DNA of 64,000 nucleotides from Boletus sp. NGJ (lineage: Eukaryota; Basidiomycota; Agaricomycetes; Boletales; Boletaceae): the NCBI GenBank assembly GCA_019096195.1, contig JAGTXK010000220.1, forward strand, positions 38,359-102,358, given 5' to 3'. Position numbers and translations under genes: made by a program. Below, piece by piece: positions 25,513-37,089 of the stretch. Position 1 is the first letter of the stretch; each line of letters opens with the position of its first letter. Below the pieces are notes generated by a model. The model was not told the DNA's origin. It worked only from the letters and a program-made list of their open reading frames with translations, and did no database searches.

Positions 25513-26318
25513 ATGTCTGACCTTGACAACATCAAGGAGTGGTCTGACGAGCACATCACGGAGAACGAGGATGATGACGAGGAGGTCAGCATAGCCAAGT
25601 ACATCGAACAGCGGAGACAAGCGCGGGCCCAGAAAAAGGAGGCAGAGAGGAGGGCACATGAGGAGGCTGAGCAGAAGGCACACGAGGAGGAAGAGAAGGC
25701 GCGCCGTGAGGCTGAGGAGGAGGCCGTATGCAGGGTGAGTCATTTTAACTGGAGTTCAACAAAACTAACCAGACTTCACAGGCAGAGGAGGTTAGGGCAC
25801 GTCAAAGTGTCAAACAGGGGAAGAAGAGGGAGGCAGCGTAGCAGTTGTGTGTCCGCTGTGACAACCGGGGCCTCAAGTGCGTGCTCGGCCCTAGGAAGTC
25901 TAAGTCGTGTGTCGAGTGTCGTGACACGAAGGTGAAGTGTGAGTGGCCTGGCGAGGAGCAGTCAGAGAAGTGGAAGAAGAAGCGGAGGGTGGGGACCAGC
26001 AAGGCAGGGCCTAGCAACTCCAACACAGACGAAGCAGCACCGGGGGTGCTACTGGGGCTAACAGAGATCCTTTGGGAGATCTAGGATGCCCTGAGGTCCC
26101 AGAACAGGCGTTTGGAGTGGCAAAACATGCTGCTAGAGCGCCTGGTCAATCTGAAGGGGGAGGAGGTGTACGGGAGTGGGGGGTCAGGCTCGGAGGAGAT
26201 AGGGGAAGGGGAAGTGGAAGAGGTGGAGAAGGAGTTGGTGGGGTTGGCCGTGGAGGAAATTGAGGAGGGAAGTGAGAAGACAGAGGAGAATGAAGGAGAG
26301 GAGGAGGAAATACTGTAG
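25513..26318 (+). pseudogene. Antisense gene in element B: coiled coil plus Zn2Cys6-like cluster
   Basis: Exon 1 (25513-25734) encodes an acidic start (MSDLDNIKEWSDEH) and then a long charged helix of Ala/Arg/Glu repeats. A 47-nt GT-AG intron (25735-25781) joins it in phase 0 to exon 2 (25782-26318). Exon 2 contains CVRCDNRGLKC and CVECRDTKVKC separated by nine residues, that is C-x2-C-x6-C-x9-C-x2-C-x6-C, the spacing of fungal Gal4-type Zn2Cys6 DNA-binding domains. A basic KKKRR patch follows, then a second helix (QNRRLEWQNMLLERL) and an acidic tail. The total is about 252 residues. Two TAG stops (25839 and 26082) fit CAG-to-TAG changes. The gene is convergent with gag-pol. From memory such proteins are common in Agaricomycetes; a regulatory role is inference. 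Confidence 0.65.
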
Positions 26319-26424
26319 TGTAGTGTAGTCCTCTTTTTTTTTTTTTCAATGTATTCCCTTGTCCAATCATGCGGAGTGAGGTCCGAGCTTATCCAGATAG
26401 TGGGTGTGATAGTCCAAGACGAGT

Positions 26425-29400
26425 TCAGAAGCATGACCCGAGCTCGGTGGCTAACAACCAAGAAGTCTCTTCATCTGTCCCTTCATAACCGGACCAACAG
26501 ACAAGGTATAGGAGTTTGCAGTTCTGGCGATGTGGATCTATCTTGGAATTGAGGATTTCCAAAACTTTGTACTCTGGTTCGCTGTCTACTTCAACCGGAG
26601 GTGGCAGAGATTGTACCCAGTTAGGTATTGTGTTGGGTATGGAGGGTTCTAATTGTGAGACATGAAAGACCGGATGAACGGACTTCATTGACTCGGGGAG
26701 TCGGAGTGTGAAGGAGTGAGAGCCTGCCTGCGTGATGATTGGGTAGGGCCCTAGGTTCTTCTCGGAGAGTTTCTTCGAAGGCCTAGTGGAGTGGAAGTAC
26801 TTGGCTTTCATGAAGACCAGGTCACTAACTTTGAAGTCCGGTGCCAGAGATCGCCTAGCATCTGTGGGTCCTTGGTAATGCTTTTGGGTGGCAGCCATCT
26901 CTTCACGGAGGTATTCATGGAGGGAATTGAGGTCGACAGAGTATTCATGGGCTTTAGCAGAGGTGAGATTGTGCTTGGGATGTACTGTAACATTGGGATG
27001 ATAGCCTTTATTGGCGAAGAATGGGGAGACACCAGTAGTAGCACTCGGAGTGTTGTTGTATGCGAACTCCGCTAACAGGAGGAGTTCGGACCAGTTGTCT
27101 TGCTGGTAGTTGCAATACATGCGGAGGTACTGTTCAAGCATCTGGTTCATCCGTTCTATCTGACCGTCTCCTTCGGGATGATAACTGGAGGTAAAGTGGA
27201 GGCAGATGTCGAGAGCTTTCCCAAGCAAGCAGAAGAAGTGGGAGATGAATTCCGAACCTCAATCGGAGGTGATGTGAGAGGGAACTCTGTGCTTAGAAAA
27301 GACATGGAGTAGGAATAGTTTTGCCAAGTCCGGGAATGTTACCGTGTCATATGTCGGGATGAAAATGCACTGTTTGGATAATCGGTCTACGACGACAAGG
27401 ATAGCGGTAAATCCAGAGGATGAGGGGAGTTGCTCAATAAAATCCATAGCGATGGAATTCCACGGCTTCTTCGGGATGGGGAGTTGTTTCAACAACCTGT
27501 AGGGTTGGTGTCTTGGAACCTTTGCATGGGCACAAGTGGTGCAGGAGGAGACATATTCTTTGATGAACGTTTTTATTCTTGGCCAGGTGTATTCATGGCG
27601 TACAAGTTTCAATGTCCGATTTTGGCCGAAATGTCCAGAGAGGGGATGGTTGTGTTTGTACTGGAGGACTCGAAGTCAGAGGTCATTGGCATCGGGGACA
27701 TAGATGTGCTTGTCGAGACAGAGGAAGCCGTCTTCGTCAACTGACCGGTATGAGTCCAGATTGGGAGAGGACATATGTAGTTCGGCGAGTGGGTTGGAAG
27801 GGAGTGTGGATAGGATGTCACTGTGGAGTTGCTCTATATCAAACAGGATGCTAGCCCAGAGTACTGGAGCTGCAAGATAAGTAGCACAGAGGGAAGAAGC
27901 AAGCTGTTCCTGTGTAAAGATGGGGTGGAAATTATGTGGATTGACGCAAGCATAGTCCTTATCCCCCTCCTTGGGATAGACATCCCAGCATCTAGTGAGG
28001 GCATCAGGTTTCACACCAAGTCGTCCAGGGTGAAAGCAGACAATCATGTGGAATTGGGAGAGGAACTCTGACCACCTGGCTTGCCGGCAGGTCAGGAGGT
28101 TCAAAGTGGCGAAGTACTCCAGGTTCTTGTGGTCAGTGACGACGTTGATCGGGGTGCCAGAGCCTTCGAGATAGTGCCTCCAAGCCTGGAAAGACTCATG
28201 GATGGCGAGGAGCTCCTTATCATGAGTGTCATAGTTGAGCTCCAGAGCAGTGAGCATCTGTGAAAAGAAGGCGACAGGCCGGAGTTCTTCATCTGGACAA
28301 CAGATGGAAAGAATCTCAGTGATGGTGTAGTTGGAGGTGTCAGTTTCTATGATCATCAGAGCATCAGGAGCCCAATGGGTAAGGATGGGAGCAGTGGTAA
28401 AGGCTTCCTTTAGCGAAAGGAAGGCAGATCGACAGTCGTCTCCAAAGACCCAAGGAATACCCTTGCGGATCAACCGGGTTAGTGGAATGACGATGTTGGA
28501 GTAATTGGTGATGAAACGCTGGTAGAAATTGGTGAATCTGAGGAAGGATTGGATGTCCTTGACTTTATGAGGTTCCAGCCAGTCCTGCACAGCTTTGACT
28601 TTGTCTGAAGACATTGTAAGGCTGGAGGGAGTGATGATGTAGCCGAGGTACTCCATAGTGTTAGTGGACCATTCACATTTCTTGGGTTTTGTGTACAGGC
28701 CATGTTTGCAGAGTTGTTGGAGGACTTCCTGGACATATTCTCTGTGAGCAGTTTTATCTGCGGAGAAGATCAGGATGTCGTCCAGGTAGACGATCACGCT
28801 AACATCTAAAAGATCTACAAAAATGGTGTTGACAAACTGTTGGAAAGCCATGGGGGCATTGGTAAGGCCGAACAGCATTACCAGCCACTCATAGGAGCCA
28901 TAGCGCGTTCGGAAAGACATTTTCCATTTGTCTCCATCAGCAATGCGAACCAAGTGATAGGCATGCCAGAGATTGATTTTGGTATAAATCTTAGTGTGGC
29001 TTGGAGCGTCTAGGAGGTTGGAGATATGGGGGAGTGGGTAGCGGTTTTTCTTTGTGATCTTGTTAAGTCCTCAGAAGTTGACACAAAGGCAGAGTGAACC
29101 ATCCTTTTTGTGGACGAAGAGGACTGGAGCAGTGTGGGTGGAGGAAGAGGGTCTGATGAAGCCCATGGCTAGGTGCTCATCGAGGAAAGCACAGAGAGAG
29201 CTGAGTTCGGAGGTGGAAAGGGAGTATGTGGTTCCCAAGGGAGGAGAGGCTCCTTCCTCCAGGTTGATCTTCAGATCGTGTTCCCAGTGCGGAGCAAGCT
29301 GGGAAGCTTTGCTCTTGCTGAAAACATCCAGGAAGTTGTGATATTCTGGAGGAATGCCGGAAAGATCGACTGATTCTGGGGGAGTGATGGAAGTGGAGCG

Positions 29401-31437
29401 GAGATCTCTCTCCTGGGGACGGAGTTGCAAGCTGAATTGGACGGAGCCCTCAAGGCGACAAGCTAGTGTGAATGCTGGTGCACTAACAAGTGTGATGGGC
29501 AGAGCTTTGCAGTCGGAGAAACGCGGTGGATCGGGTGGGGTGTCAGCCAGAGGAAGGGATTCCGGAGGCTGCAGAGGGGAGCTCGGGGTTGCTGGCAAAC
29601 ACTGCTCAGATGAATGGAACGTGATACTGCTCATGACCCAGTCAATCAACGGATTGTAGCAGGTGAGCCAGTTATGTCCTAGAATAATGGAACAGGCAGA
29701 GTCCAGCAGAGTGACATAGAAAGTTGTTGGGGTGATGTCACCGGTTGCGAAGCGGACTGAGAGGTTGGTGGCTCGGGTGATCATGCTATTGGTAGTTCCA
29801 TCGAAGAGACGGAGTTGGAGCGGAGGGACGGGGTAGGTTGAAAGTTCATTTTTATTTATGAAAGTAGTATCTATGAAACAATCGGAGGAGCCTGAATCTA
29901 CGAGCGTGGAAAAGGGCGGAATTGGGTAGGAGACTAAGGAGATGGAGGGCATGAGGGATTTGGGGTCGGAAAGAGTGGACGCATTGAGGCGAATCTCCTT
30001 AGCTGCACATGTGGGTTCAACGCAACCTCCAGTCTGTGCGGAGTCATGGAGGTCGCGGATTATTTTTTTGCCTCCGAGGTGGAGACTTCCGGTTTGGTTT
30101 CCGGAGTTGTGGTCGCAGGTGCAACCCTTGGATGTGCTGGAGGTCGACTTCGGACAGTCCTTTGCCATGTGACCAGCTTGGCCACAGAACATGCAGAGCT
30201 TGTTGTCAAACCTGCACTTTCTTTCATCCAAAGTGAGCTTGCCGTCTTTCCCTAATTTGGACGACAAGTCCGGCTTCGGATGGGCGGAGGTGGTAGCTCC
30301 TTTGCCTTTGGACTCCTTGGAGTCCTTGGCACTACTGGAGGGGCGTGGAGAGGATGATGCGGTGGGGGTGGAGGGTTTCGGGGCGGAGGATGGGGTCGAC
30401 GCTTTAGTCTGCCTGCTAACTTCCAACTTGCGCTCCCAATAGTGTGCATCGATGGTGTGTGCGAGGCTTCGGAGTTCAGAGAGTGTCAGGGGTTTCCCAA
30501 CCCGCAATATCTCATCCTTGATGTGGTCCGGCAGACCGTTATAGAAGTGGTGTCGGAGGGCACCTTCTCCATAACCGCGGACTTGCAAAGCGATCCAGTT
30601 GAACTCGACCACGTACTTGTTGATGTGTTGGGTATCCTTCATTGACAAGTGGTCGAGCTGGTGCTCTGCGTCTCCAATGGGGTTGTGCGGACTGAAGTTG
30701 GTCTGGAGCTCTAGGACGAACTCTTTAAAGTCGTCCATCCAGAGCGGACAGAAAGTGGGATCTTCCATCTGGAGGAGGTCCGGTTCGAACCACTCCAGAG
30801 CCATGCCCTTTAGGTAGGACTGCGCAAAGGTGACTTTAGTGCAGTCCATCCTGAGAGCCTTCGGGCGGTCTTGGAAGTTAAGTTCGCACTGAACCAGGAA
30901 GACCCAGAGTTTGCAGGGCTCAGTCCTGTCAAACTGGTCCGGTTCCCAGACCTTAGTGCGTGGAGTGTGGTCGGAGGGACGACGTGTGGAGCAAGCAAGG
31001 CCTTTGATGGCATCGGTGAGCAGTGCAAGAGTGTCTCGCGGGACATGCTCGTTGTTGGAGTCTGAGAGAGCATCATCGTTGGGAAAGTCAGAATCATCAT
31101 CTGACGGGTCATCTCCAGGGAAGTCTGGGATGTTGTCATTTGGGAAGAGGGCAGCCTGCACTCGTTGACTTGAGTGTCAGCTTGTGAGCAGGGAGGTGGT
31201 GGAGTCATTGTTGGTGGGTAACTCGACAATGCACACTCCTGGAGTAGGGGACTCTGGGAGTGGTCGCAACTGAGAGGCAGAGGTGGGAGTTTGTCAAGCG
31301 GAGAAACTTCAGAACTGGTCGACAAGTTCTGGGCCTCGCCGACTGCTGCTGAATGTGCTCAATGGGTTGTAACGTGGGGATGCGAAGGGGTTTGCACCGA
31401 TGGCACAAGTCTGGGATCTAGTAGTATGTGTAGCCAT
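26425..31437 (-). pseudogene. Element B gag-pol, one continuous frame with six TGA stops
   Basis: From ATG at 31437 (MATHTTRSQ) to the stop at 26425 the reading frame spans about 1,670 codons without a frame change. The gag part has CMFCGQAGHMAKDC (zinc knuckle, about 30170). Protease follows (LVDSGSSDCFID, about 29890), then reverse transcriptase (VIVYLDDILIFSAD, about 28780), RNase H (TDTSNYTITEIL, HDKELLAI), integrase (HHCC part CTTCAHAK at about 27550; SSYHPEGDGQIERMNQ at about 27170) and a C-terminal chromodomain-like YLVCWSGYEGTDEETSW. The six stops are all TGA; at NF-GLNK, DL-LRVLQ and SD-GSEF the family residue is Arg, implying CGA to TGA. One polyprotein instead of gag plus pol distinguishes it from C and D. 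Confidence 0.9.
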
Positions 31438-31476
31438 AATATGAGAGACTCGTTGCAAGTGGGAGTTTGAATATAC

Positions 31477-32046
31477 TGTTAAGAACGGACAACTCCGATG
31501 AAACTCCAAAGGACCAGAGTTACTTGAGGGTGTCAGGACTTGGCTTCACTTTATATGGTGTGCCCTTGCTCGAGTCCGATGTCCTGGATTTCAAAGACAT
31601 AGGAGGATCAGAGGTTTGGACTCAACGTAGTCAAACATCAAGTCGAGCAGAGGGTTGGAGTGAGTCATCAAGACTTGGACGGGAAACAGGAGAAGTGTTC
31701 AGAGTTGATATTTGAACTGACTTCACAGGAGTAGTACCGAGGGTTTATATATGATCGGAACGAAGGTATTAGTAACAGAGTTCATAAGGTGTAATGAGTA
31801 ATGGGATGGAGATGGGACCTCGCCGGAGCAGTGCTCCTAAGCAAGACAGACACTGGGTCAGAGACAACTATAAGGTGGGACTAGGACAGATGAAGAAGCA
31901 TAGGTTATGTATGAAAGGAGAAGTATGAATACTATAGTGAGGGTGTTACAAGTCCGAGGGTATGAGGATGTACTCCGAGGGAGAACGTGCTGGAGTTATG
32001 GACAGAGTGCCAGAGTTGGACTTGTCAAATTACACGGGATATGACA
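31477..32046 (-). repeat. 5' LTR of element B
   Basis: 570 bp, partner of 24789-25358, bounded by the duplication TTGCC at 32047-32051. The differences I compared are all transitions. Confidence 0.93.
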
Positions 32047-32962
32047 TTGCCCACAAAGAGCTTGCACCTACTGTGGCAGAAGAGGTCATGGTTACCAGAC
32101 CTGTTCTAGCCAGGGGGTCTTTGATGACTCCTGGAACCTTACTGGCTATGAGGAGAACAAGGGGGACAGAAGTTCTTGAGATGGAACTTCAAGACTACAA
32201 GGAGGGTAATGTTATGGTTACAGAAGGGGGTACATCTTTTCCTTTCCCTTCACCTCCTGTAGAACTCTGGGACGACCTGTTCTTCAACTCAGACCAGGGA
32301 TTCCCCTGGGATTCCTCTGCAACACCAACACAGGCATCACCCCATTTAGAACTTCCTTTCTAGGAAGCTACCTGTTTGGTTTGGACATTGCCTTCTCTAT
32401 TTTATATATACATTTCATCTCTAATTCGATCAATAGACATTGCCTCCTCAGCTGTGCTCTCTTGCACACAGCCTAGTATTTCCTATTCATCATTTGACTG
32501 ATGCCTTGGTCACTTATGGTAATCTTATGTCTGCGACCTACAATTACCATGTATGATATGAAGCCTGCCCAAGATGGGCAAGACCTATAAATAGAGATGC
32601 TGGCCCTTCATGTAATCTTAACCTAGGTCTACACTCCTTCCTGTGTAATCTACCAGCTCCACCAGCTCTCTGGTTCCACTTCACCTCAGAAGCCTGTGCT
32701 TGCTCTGGAGGTGATCACCACAGTGCTCGTGATCATCTTCCTCATCACCTCGCACTTGTGTGGCATAGTTGCCACCTTCTTTTCTCACTAGTTGGCAACT
32801 CCAACATCAACAAGGGTTGACAGTCAAAGCTGAGACTCCACCATCAGTCGTAGAGGCAACCAAAGACACTCTACGTAAAGCTAGACGTTGGTTCCCAGTC
32901 CAAGGAATCATTGGGCCTTGGAAGGTATATTTCCTCAAGTCTGTCTAGTCCAGTAATCAAAT

Positions 32963-33437
32963 TGTTATGATCCCTTTTGGTACCAATCCACAAGGCTCGG
33001 AACTATCTTGCAGGTTACACAGATCCTGGCTCAATGGATGAGGTGGGAAGTTGCATCTGTGTATACACCAACCCTACAAGGACTATGTAGTCCAGGCAAT
33101 GAGTCACGGTGAAAACAAGTGGATTAGACTGGAGATTCCAGTTATCAATGTGCTACTTTATATATATATGAGAATGCGCACGGACCAAGCAGTGCATATG
33201 ATAAACTACTATGTAAGGTAAGACAGAGATTAAATGGGCTGTGTGAGAAGAGCGGAAATTAAAGAGGCATGGATTACATGAGGTATGATGTCATATGATG
33301 TCATAGGTTCTAGATCTAATCATGTGATATGTTCCCATGGTCACATGCACAGTCACATGACTTTGGATGAAAAAGATTGACAAAATGTAAATGTAAATGT
33401 TCAGATGAAAAGTTTGAAATTATTGTATATTATAACA
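32963..33437 (-). repeat. 3' LTR of element C
   Basis: 475 bp, TGTTATGATCCC to TATTATAACA in plus view, equal in length to the 5' LTR. It contains a TATATATATGAG stretch at the expected TATA position. Confidence 0.92.
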
Positions 33438-33448
33438 CTACCCCCTTC

Positions 33449-36400
33449 TTAAGACTTGAATTCCAGGCAAGTCATTGTTTTTTTGTTTTCGGTAAAGTTT
33501 TCAAAAGGAGAGAATAGTGAAGCGAATGCGGATAATGATAAACCACGAAGCTTGTGTGGTGCAGAAGGGTTGAGACAATGGAAATCTTTTACTACATCTG
33601 GTGCAGTTATAACGATATCTTCAGATTCCCAAGTTTGGTCAGTTTCATCATAGCCTTTCCAGTGAACCAGATATTTTAATTTGCCATTCTTCAATCTAGA
33701 AGCGGCAATAAAGTCAACTTCATATTGTTCTTCCCCATCTTCATCAATCTCAATCGCATCTGGCCTAGATGTAGGTTGTCCTGGCAACGTATCTTTGTAT
33801 GGTTTGACACGAGAGATGTTCACAGTTGGGTGAATGTGAACCGAATTGGGGAGTTTTAACGTTATGGCATTTGGAAGGACTCGAGTGATAGCATATGGTC
33901 CAATCCATTTTTGTGTGAGTTTCTTTGCCATATATGGAAGTTTTAATTTATCTGTTGAAAGTCAGACTAGCTGACCAATAGAATAATCTGGTGTGTTTGA
34001 TTGTTTTTTATTGGTAGAGGTGATCATCCTCTCTCATGTTGCTTCAAGCATTGCTTCTATCTCCTGATGATTGCATCCTATCTCACTTGCGAATCCGGTG
34101 AGATTTCCTTCGAAACCCATGCGTGGCACATAGTTTCATGTGACCTTAAAAGGAATCTTGCCAGTTGCTGTTGTTACGGTATTGTTATGTGAGAATTGCG
34201 CTAACTTCAACCAATCTGCCCACTTGTTTTGCTTTTTTCCAACATACATGCGGAGATACTGTTCAAGATCTTGATTAACATGCTCTGTTTGTCTGTCCAT
34301 TTGCGGATAATATGCCATGGAAATCTTTTGTTTGATTCCTAAGAGCCTGCAAAGTTCTTGAGTAAAAGCAGAAACAAATTGAGGTCCTCGATTGGATACC
34401 AAAGTTGAGGGGAGTCCGTTTATAGACCAAACATGGTCTCTAAATAAAATGGCAAGGTCCTTAGAAGAACAAGTATCATGTGTAGGTATAAAAATAACTT
34501 CTTTTGAGAATCGATCAATGACTACATAGATAGCCGTAAATGAATGTGAAGATGGTAAACCTGTGATGAAGTCTACCGATAGATCTTCCCATGGTCTTTT
34601 TGCTGCAGGTAAGGGAATGAATTTTCCTGCCAGTGCATTTTGCTTACCCTTCGTGAGGGTGCACACTTGGCAGTAATCTACATAATTTTTTACATCTTTT
34701 GTGACTCCTGGCGACGAGAAATAGCGAGAAAGAGTGTGTATGGTTTTAGAATGACCGCCATGTCCTGCAATTGGTGAGTCGTGGCATAATGTTATAAGCT
34801 CTGTACATAAAGGTTCAGGAACAAATATTTTGTCTTTTTTATTTTTGAACAGATTTAGTTCTGAGTAAAAGAGAAAATTGTCTATTGCATCTATATTGTA
34901 TTTTTTGGATTCTTTTTGTATTTTTGTGAAAAAGTCTGATGATAAAGAGATGTGGTTTATAAAAATGGATGGAGGGAGAATGGTGATGTTTTGATTGTGA
35001 TCTATCACAGCTTCACCATGATCAGGTCGTCAGAATAGAGCATCAGCTCTTCCGTTTGATGATCCTGCTTTGTAGATGAATACATAGTTGAATTCTTGGA
35101 GTAGAGCATGCCAGTGTGCTTGTCGACCACTAAGAGTTTGTGGTTTCTTCCAATATTCGAGGTTTTTGTGGTCAGTCCAGATTTCAAATCTTTCATGGCC
35201 AATAAGGTAGTGACGCCACTCTTCCAGCACCCGAATTACTGCAAGTAATTCTTTATCATAAATAGGGTAATTGTGCTCTGCGCTATTGAATAAATGAGAA
35301 ATGAAGGTGACCAGTCGCCAGTTACCATTGTTGCATAGTGTTGAGAGCACAGCTCCTATTGTGATGTCTGAAGCATCGGTTTCCACGCATATTTCTTGAT
35401 TGCGATTTGAATACACAAAAAGTGGTGCTTCCATGAATTTTCTTTTTAGATTTGTGAATGCTTCCTGTTGTTCAGGACCCCATTTGAAAGGAACATCTTT
35501 TTTGGTTAGATCATTCAGAGGTCTTGCGATTTGAGCGAAGCCTTCAATGAATCTCCTATAATAATTACAAAGTCCAAGAAAACCTTGAAGTTGTTTTAAT
35601 CTAGTAGGTACTGGCCAATCCATGACCCCAGCTACTTTTTTCTCTTGCATTTCTACCCCCTTCTTAGATACGACCATATCCAGGAAGTCCACTTTTCGGG
35701 TTTTATGTAAAGGTTGTTCTCATGTAAGTGGCATAGAACTTCCTTTACAACTTCTTTATGCTGTTCTTTGGACTTCCCCGAGGTAAATATCATAATGTTG
35801 TCGATGTAGATAACTACCACTGCATACATATTGTTGAAAATATCATTCATCATTGTTTGGAACATAGGAGGAGAGTTTGTAAGTCCAAAATACATTACTG
35901 TTGGTTTGTATGCTCTGATGGGTGTTACAAACACTGCTTTCCATTTGTCTCCTTCTTTGATACATATGTTATTGTAACCCCATCAAAGGTCCATAGCTAT
36001 GAATAAATCCGCATTTTTGAGCCTGTCAATTAATTACGGAATTAAAGGGAGTGGATAGGAGTTTTTGATGGTTCCTTCATTTAAATATTGGTAATCCATT
36101 ACCATTCATTTTTTGCCATTTTTTTCGAAATAAAGAATATGGGAGATGTCTGTGGGGATTTGGAAGGTTTGATGTAGCCCTTTTTTACTTCTTTCTCAAT
36201 AAATGTTCTGACTTCTTCCATTTCGATGTCTGAAAGGGGAATAACACATCCTTTCTTTGGGATGAAGTCTTCTTTGAGATCTATGGCATGATCCCAGTGT
36301 TTTCTGAGGGGCATTCATTGTGATTCCTTTTCCGAGAGGACATCTAGAAATTTATGATAGGTTAGTGGTACTTTTTCTTTGAGTCCTTCCTCTATAGTAT

Positions 36401-37089
36401 GTAGATTAACCAGAGAGTATGATGAAGATGGTCCAAGTCCCATAACTTTACAGTATAAAGTACAACATGGAAAAGAGTTTGTTTGTTTTACCCAATCGAT
36501 GTCAGGGTTGTGGTGATACAGCCAGTCATAACCAATGATCATGCGATGAGTTCCTAGCTTAGAGATATAAGCATCTATAACTTCGTAATGTCCTTGTACT
36601 TCCACGATCAATGTTACTGTATGACAGATTGATCTGATAGCTCCTTCTGTTCCGTCTGCATTATGTATTTTAATCGGATTTCCAATATTATAGAAAGAAA
36701 TGCTGTGACGATTAACATAGTCCTGATCAATAAAGGTGTGCAATGCTCCCAAATCCAAGAGGGATTTGAACTGGTAATGCGACCACTGTCCATTAACGTT
36801 GCATGATATCATAGTGTCAAGAGAGAATTCTCCACCATAAGATAATGTTGATGGCTTGGTTTAATGTGACTTTAGTGGGTTTATAGATATGAGATATTTT
36901 TTGTTGTTTTGCAAGGGAATTAAGTACACTTAAATCTGGTGCCACACTTGATTGAGATGCCCTTGTGGATTGTATTGATAGTTTATGTAGAACAGAAGAA
37001 AGATCTGAGACAGGAAAATCACTACTTGTACAATTTACTAAAGAAAGAGAAGAAGATTGTTCATGCTGCTGAGTTCCCTCATTACTCAT
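33449..37089 (-). pseudogene. Element C pol (decayed)
   Basis: Its ATG (37089-37087) overlaps the gag stop as ATGA. The order on the minus strand is protease (LLDLGALHTFIDQDYV, about 36740-36760), reverse transcriptase (GCVIPLSDIEMEEV; active site VIYIDNIMIF at about 35810, with YIDD changed to YIDN), RNase H (ETDASDITIGAVL; YPIYDKELLAVIRV), integrase (GHGGHSKTIHTL; YPQMDRQTEHVNQD at about 34290) and chromodomain (EQYEVDFIAASRLKNGKLKYLVHWKGYD, about 33640-33730). Frames shift at several places (about 36815, 36314, 35660-35690, 35010). The Asn in the reverse transcriptase motif would inactivate the enzyme. Confidence 0.88.

Larger units (their letters stand above)
24789..32046 (-). mobile_element. 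Element B: Ty3/gypsy retrotransposon with an antisense gene
   Basis: 570-bp LTRs at 24789-25358 (3') and 31477-32046 (5') have equal length, with TGTTAAGAA/ATATGACA ends in plus orientation. The target duplication TTGCC is perfect (24784-24788 and 32047-32051). The body holds a single gag-pol frame on the minus strand (26425-31437) and, between pol and the 3' LTR, an opposite-strand gene (25513-26318). The differences between the LTRs that I compared over about 300 bp are all transitions. I found no Tf1-type self-priming complement, unlike in A, C, D and E. Confidence 0.95.
23588..32179 (+). pseudogene. Element A third ORF: Pro-rich zinc-knuckle protein, split by element B
   Basis: Downstream of the chromodomain an open Pro/Ser/Thr-rich frame runs to 24521. 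A second frame then encodes CFKCGHQGHLRPTCP, CPYCQVV and HPQYAC up to 24788. Element B is inserted there. Beyond B and its duplication the same frame continues at 32052 and gives a further knuckle, CTYCGRRGHGYQTC, then stops at 32177-32179, about 30 nt before the 3' LTR. CCHC knuckles normally sit at the end of gag, so an array at the 3' end is unusual. One frameshift lies between the Pro-rich part and the knuckles. A role in RNA binding is inference only. Confidence 0.6.

Noticed and set aside
26081-26461. Minus-strand Ser/Pro-rich frame
   Set aside because: Complement of the Glu-rich tail of the antisense gene in element B; composition alone explains it.
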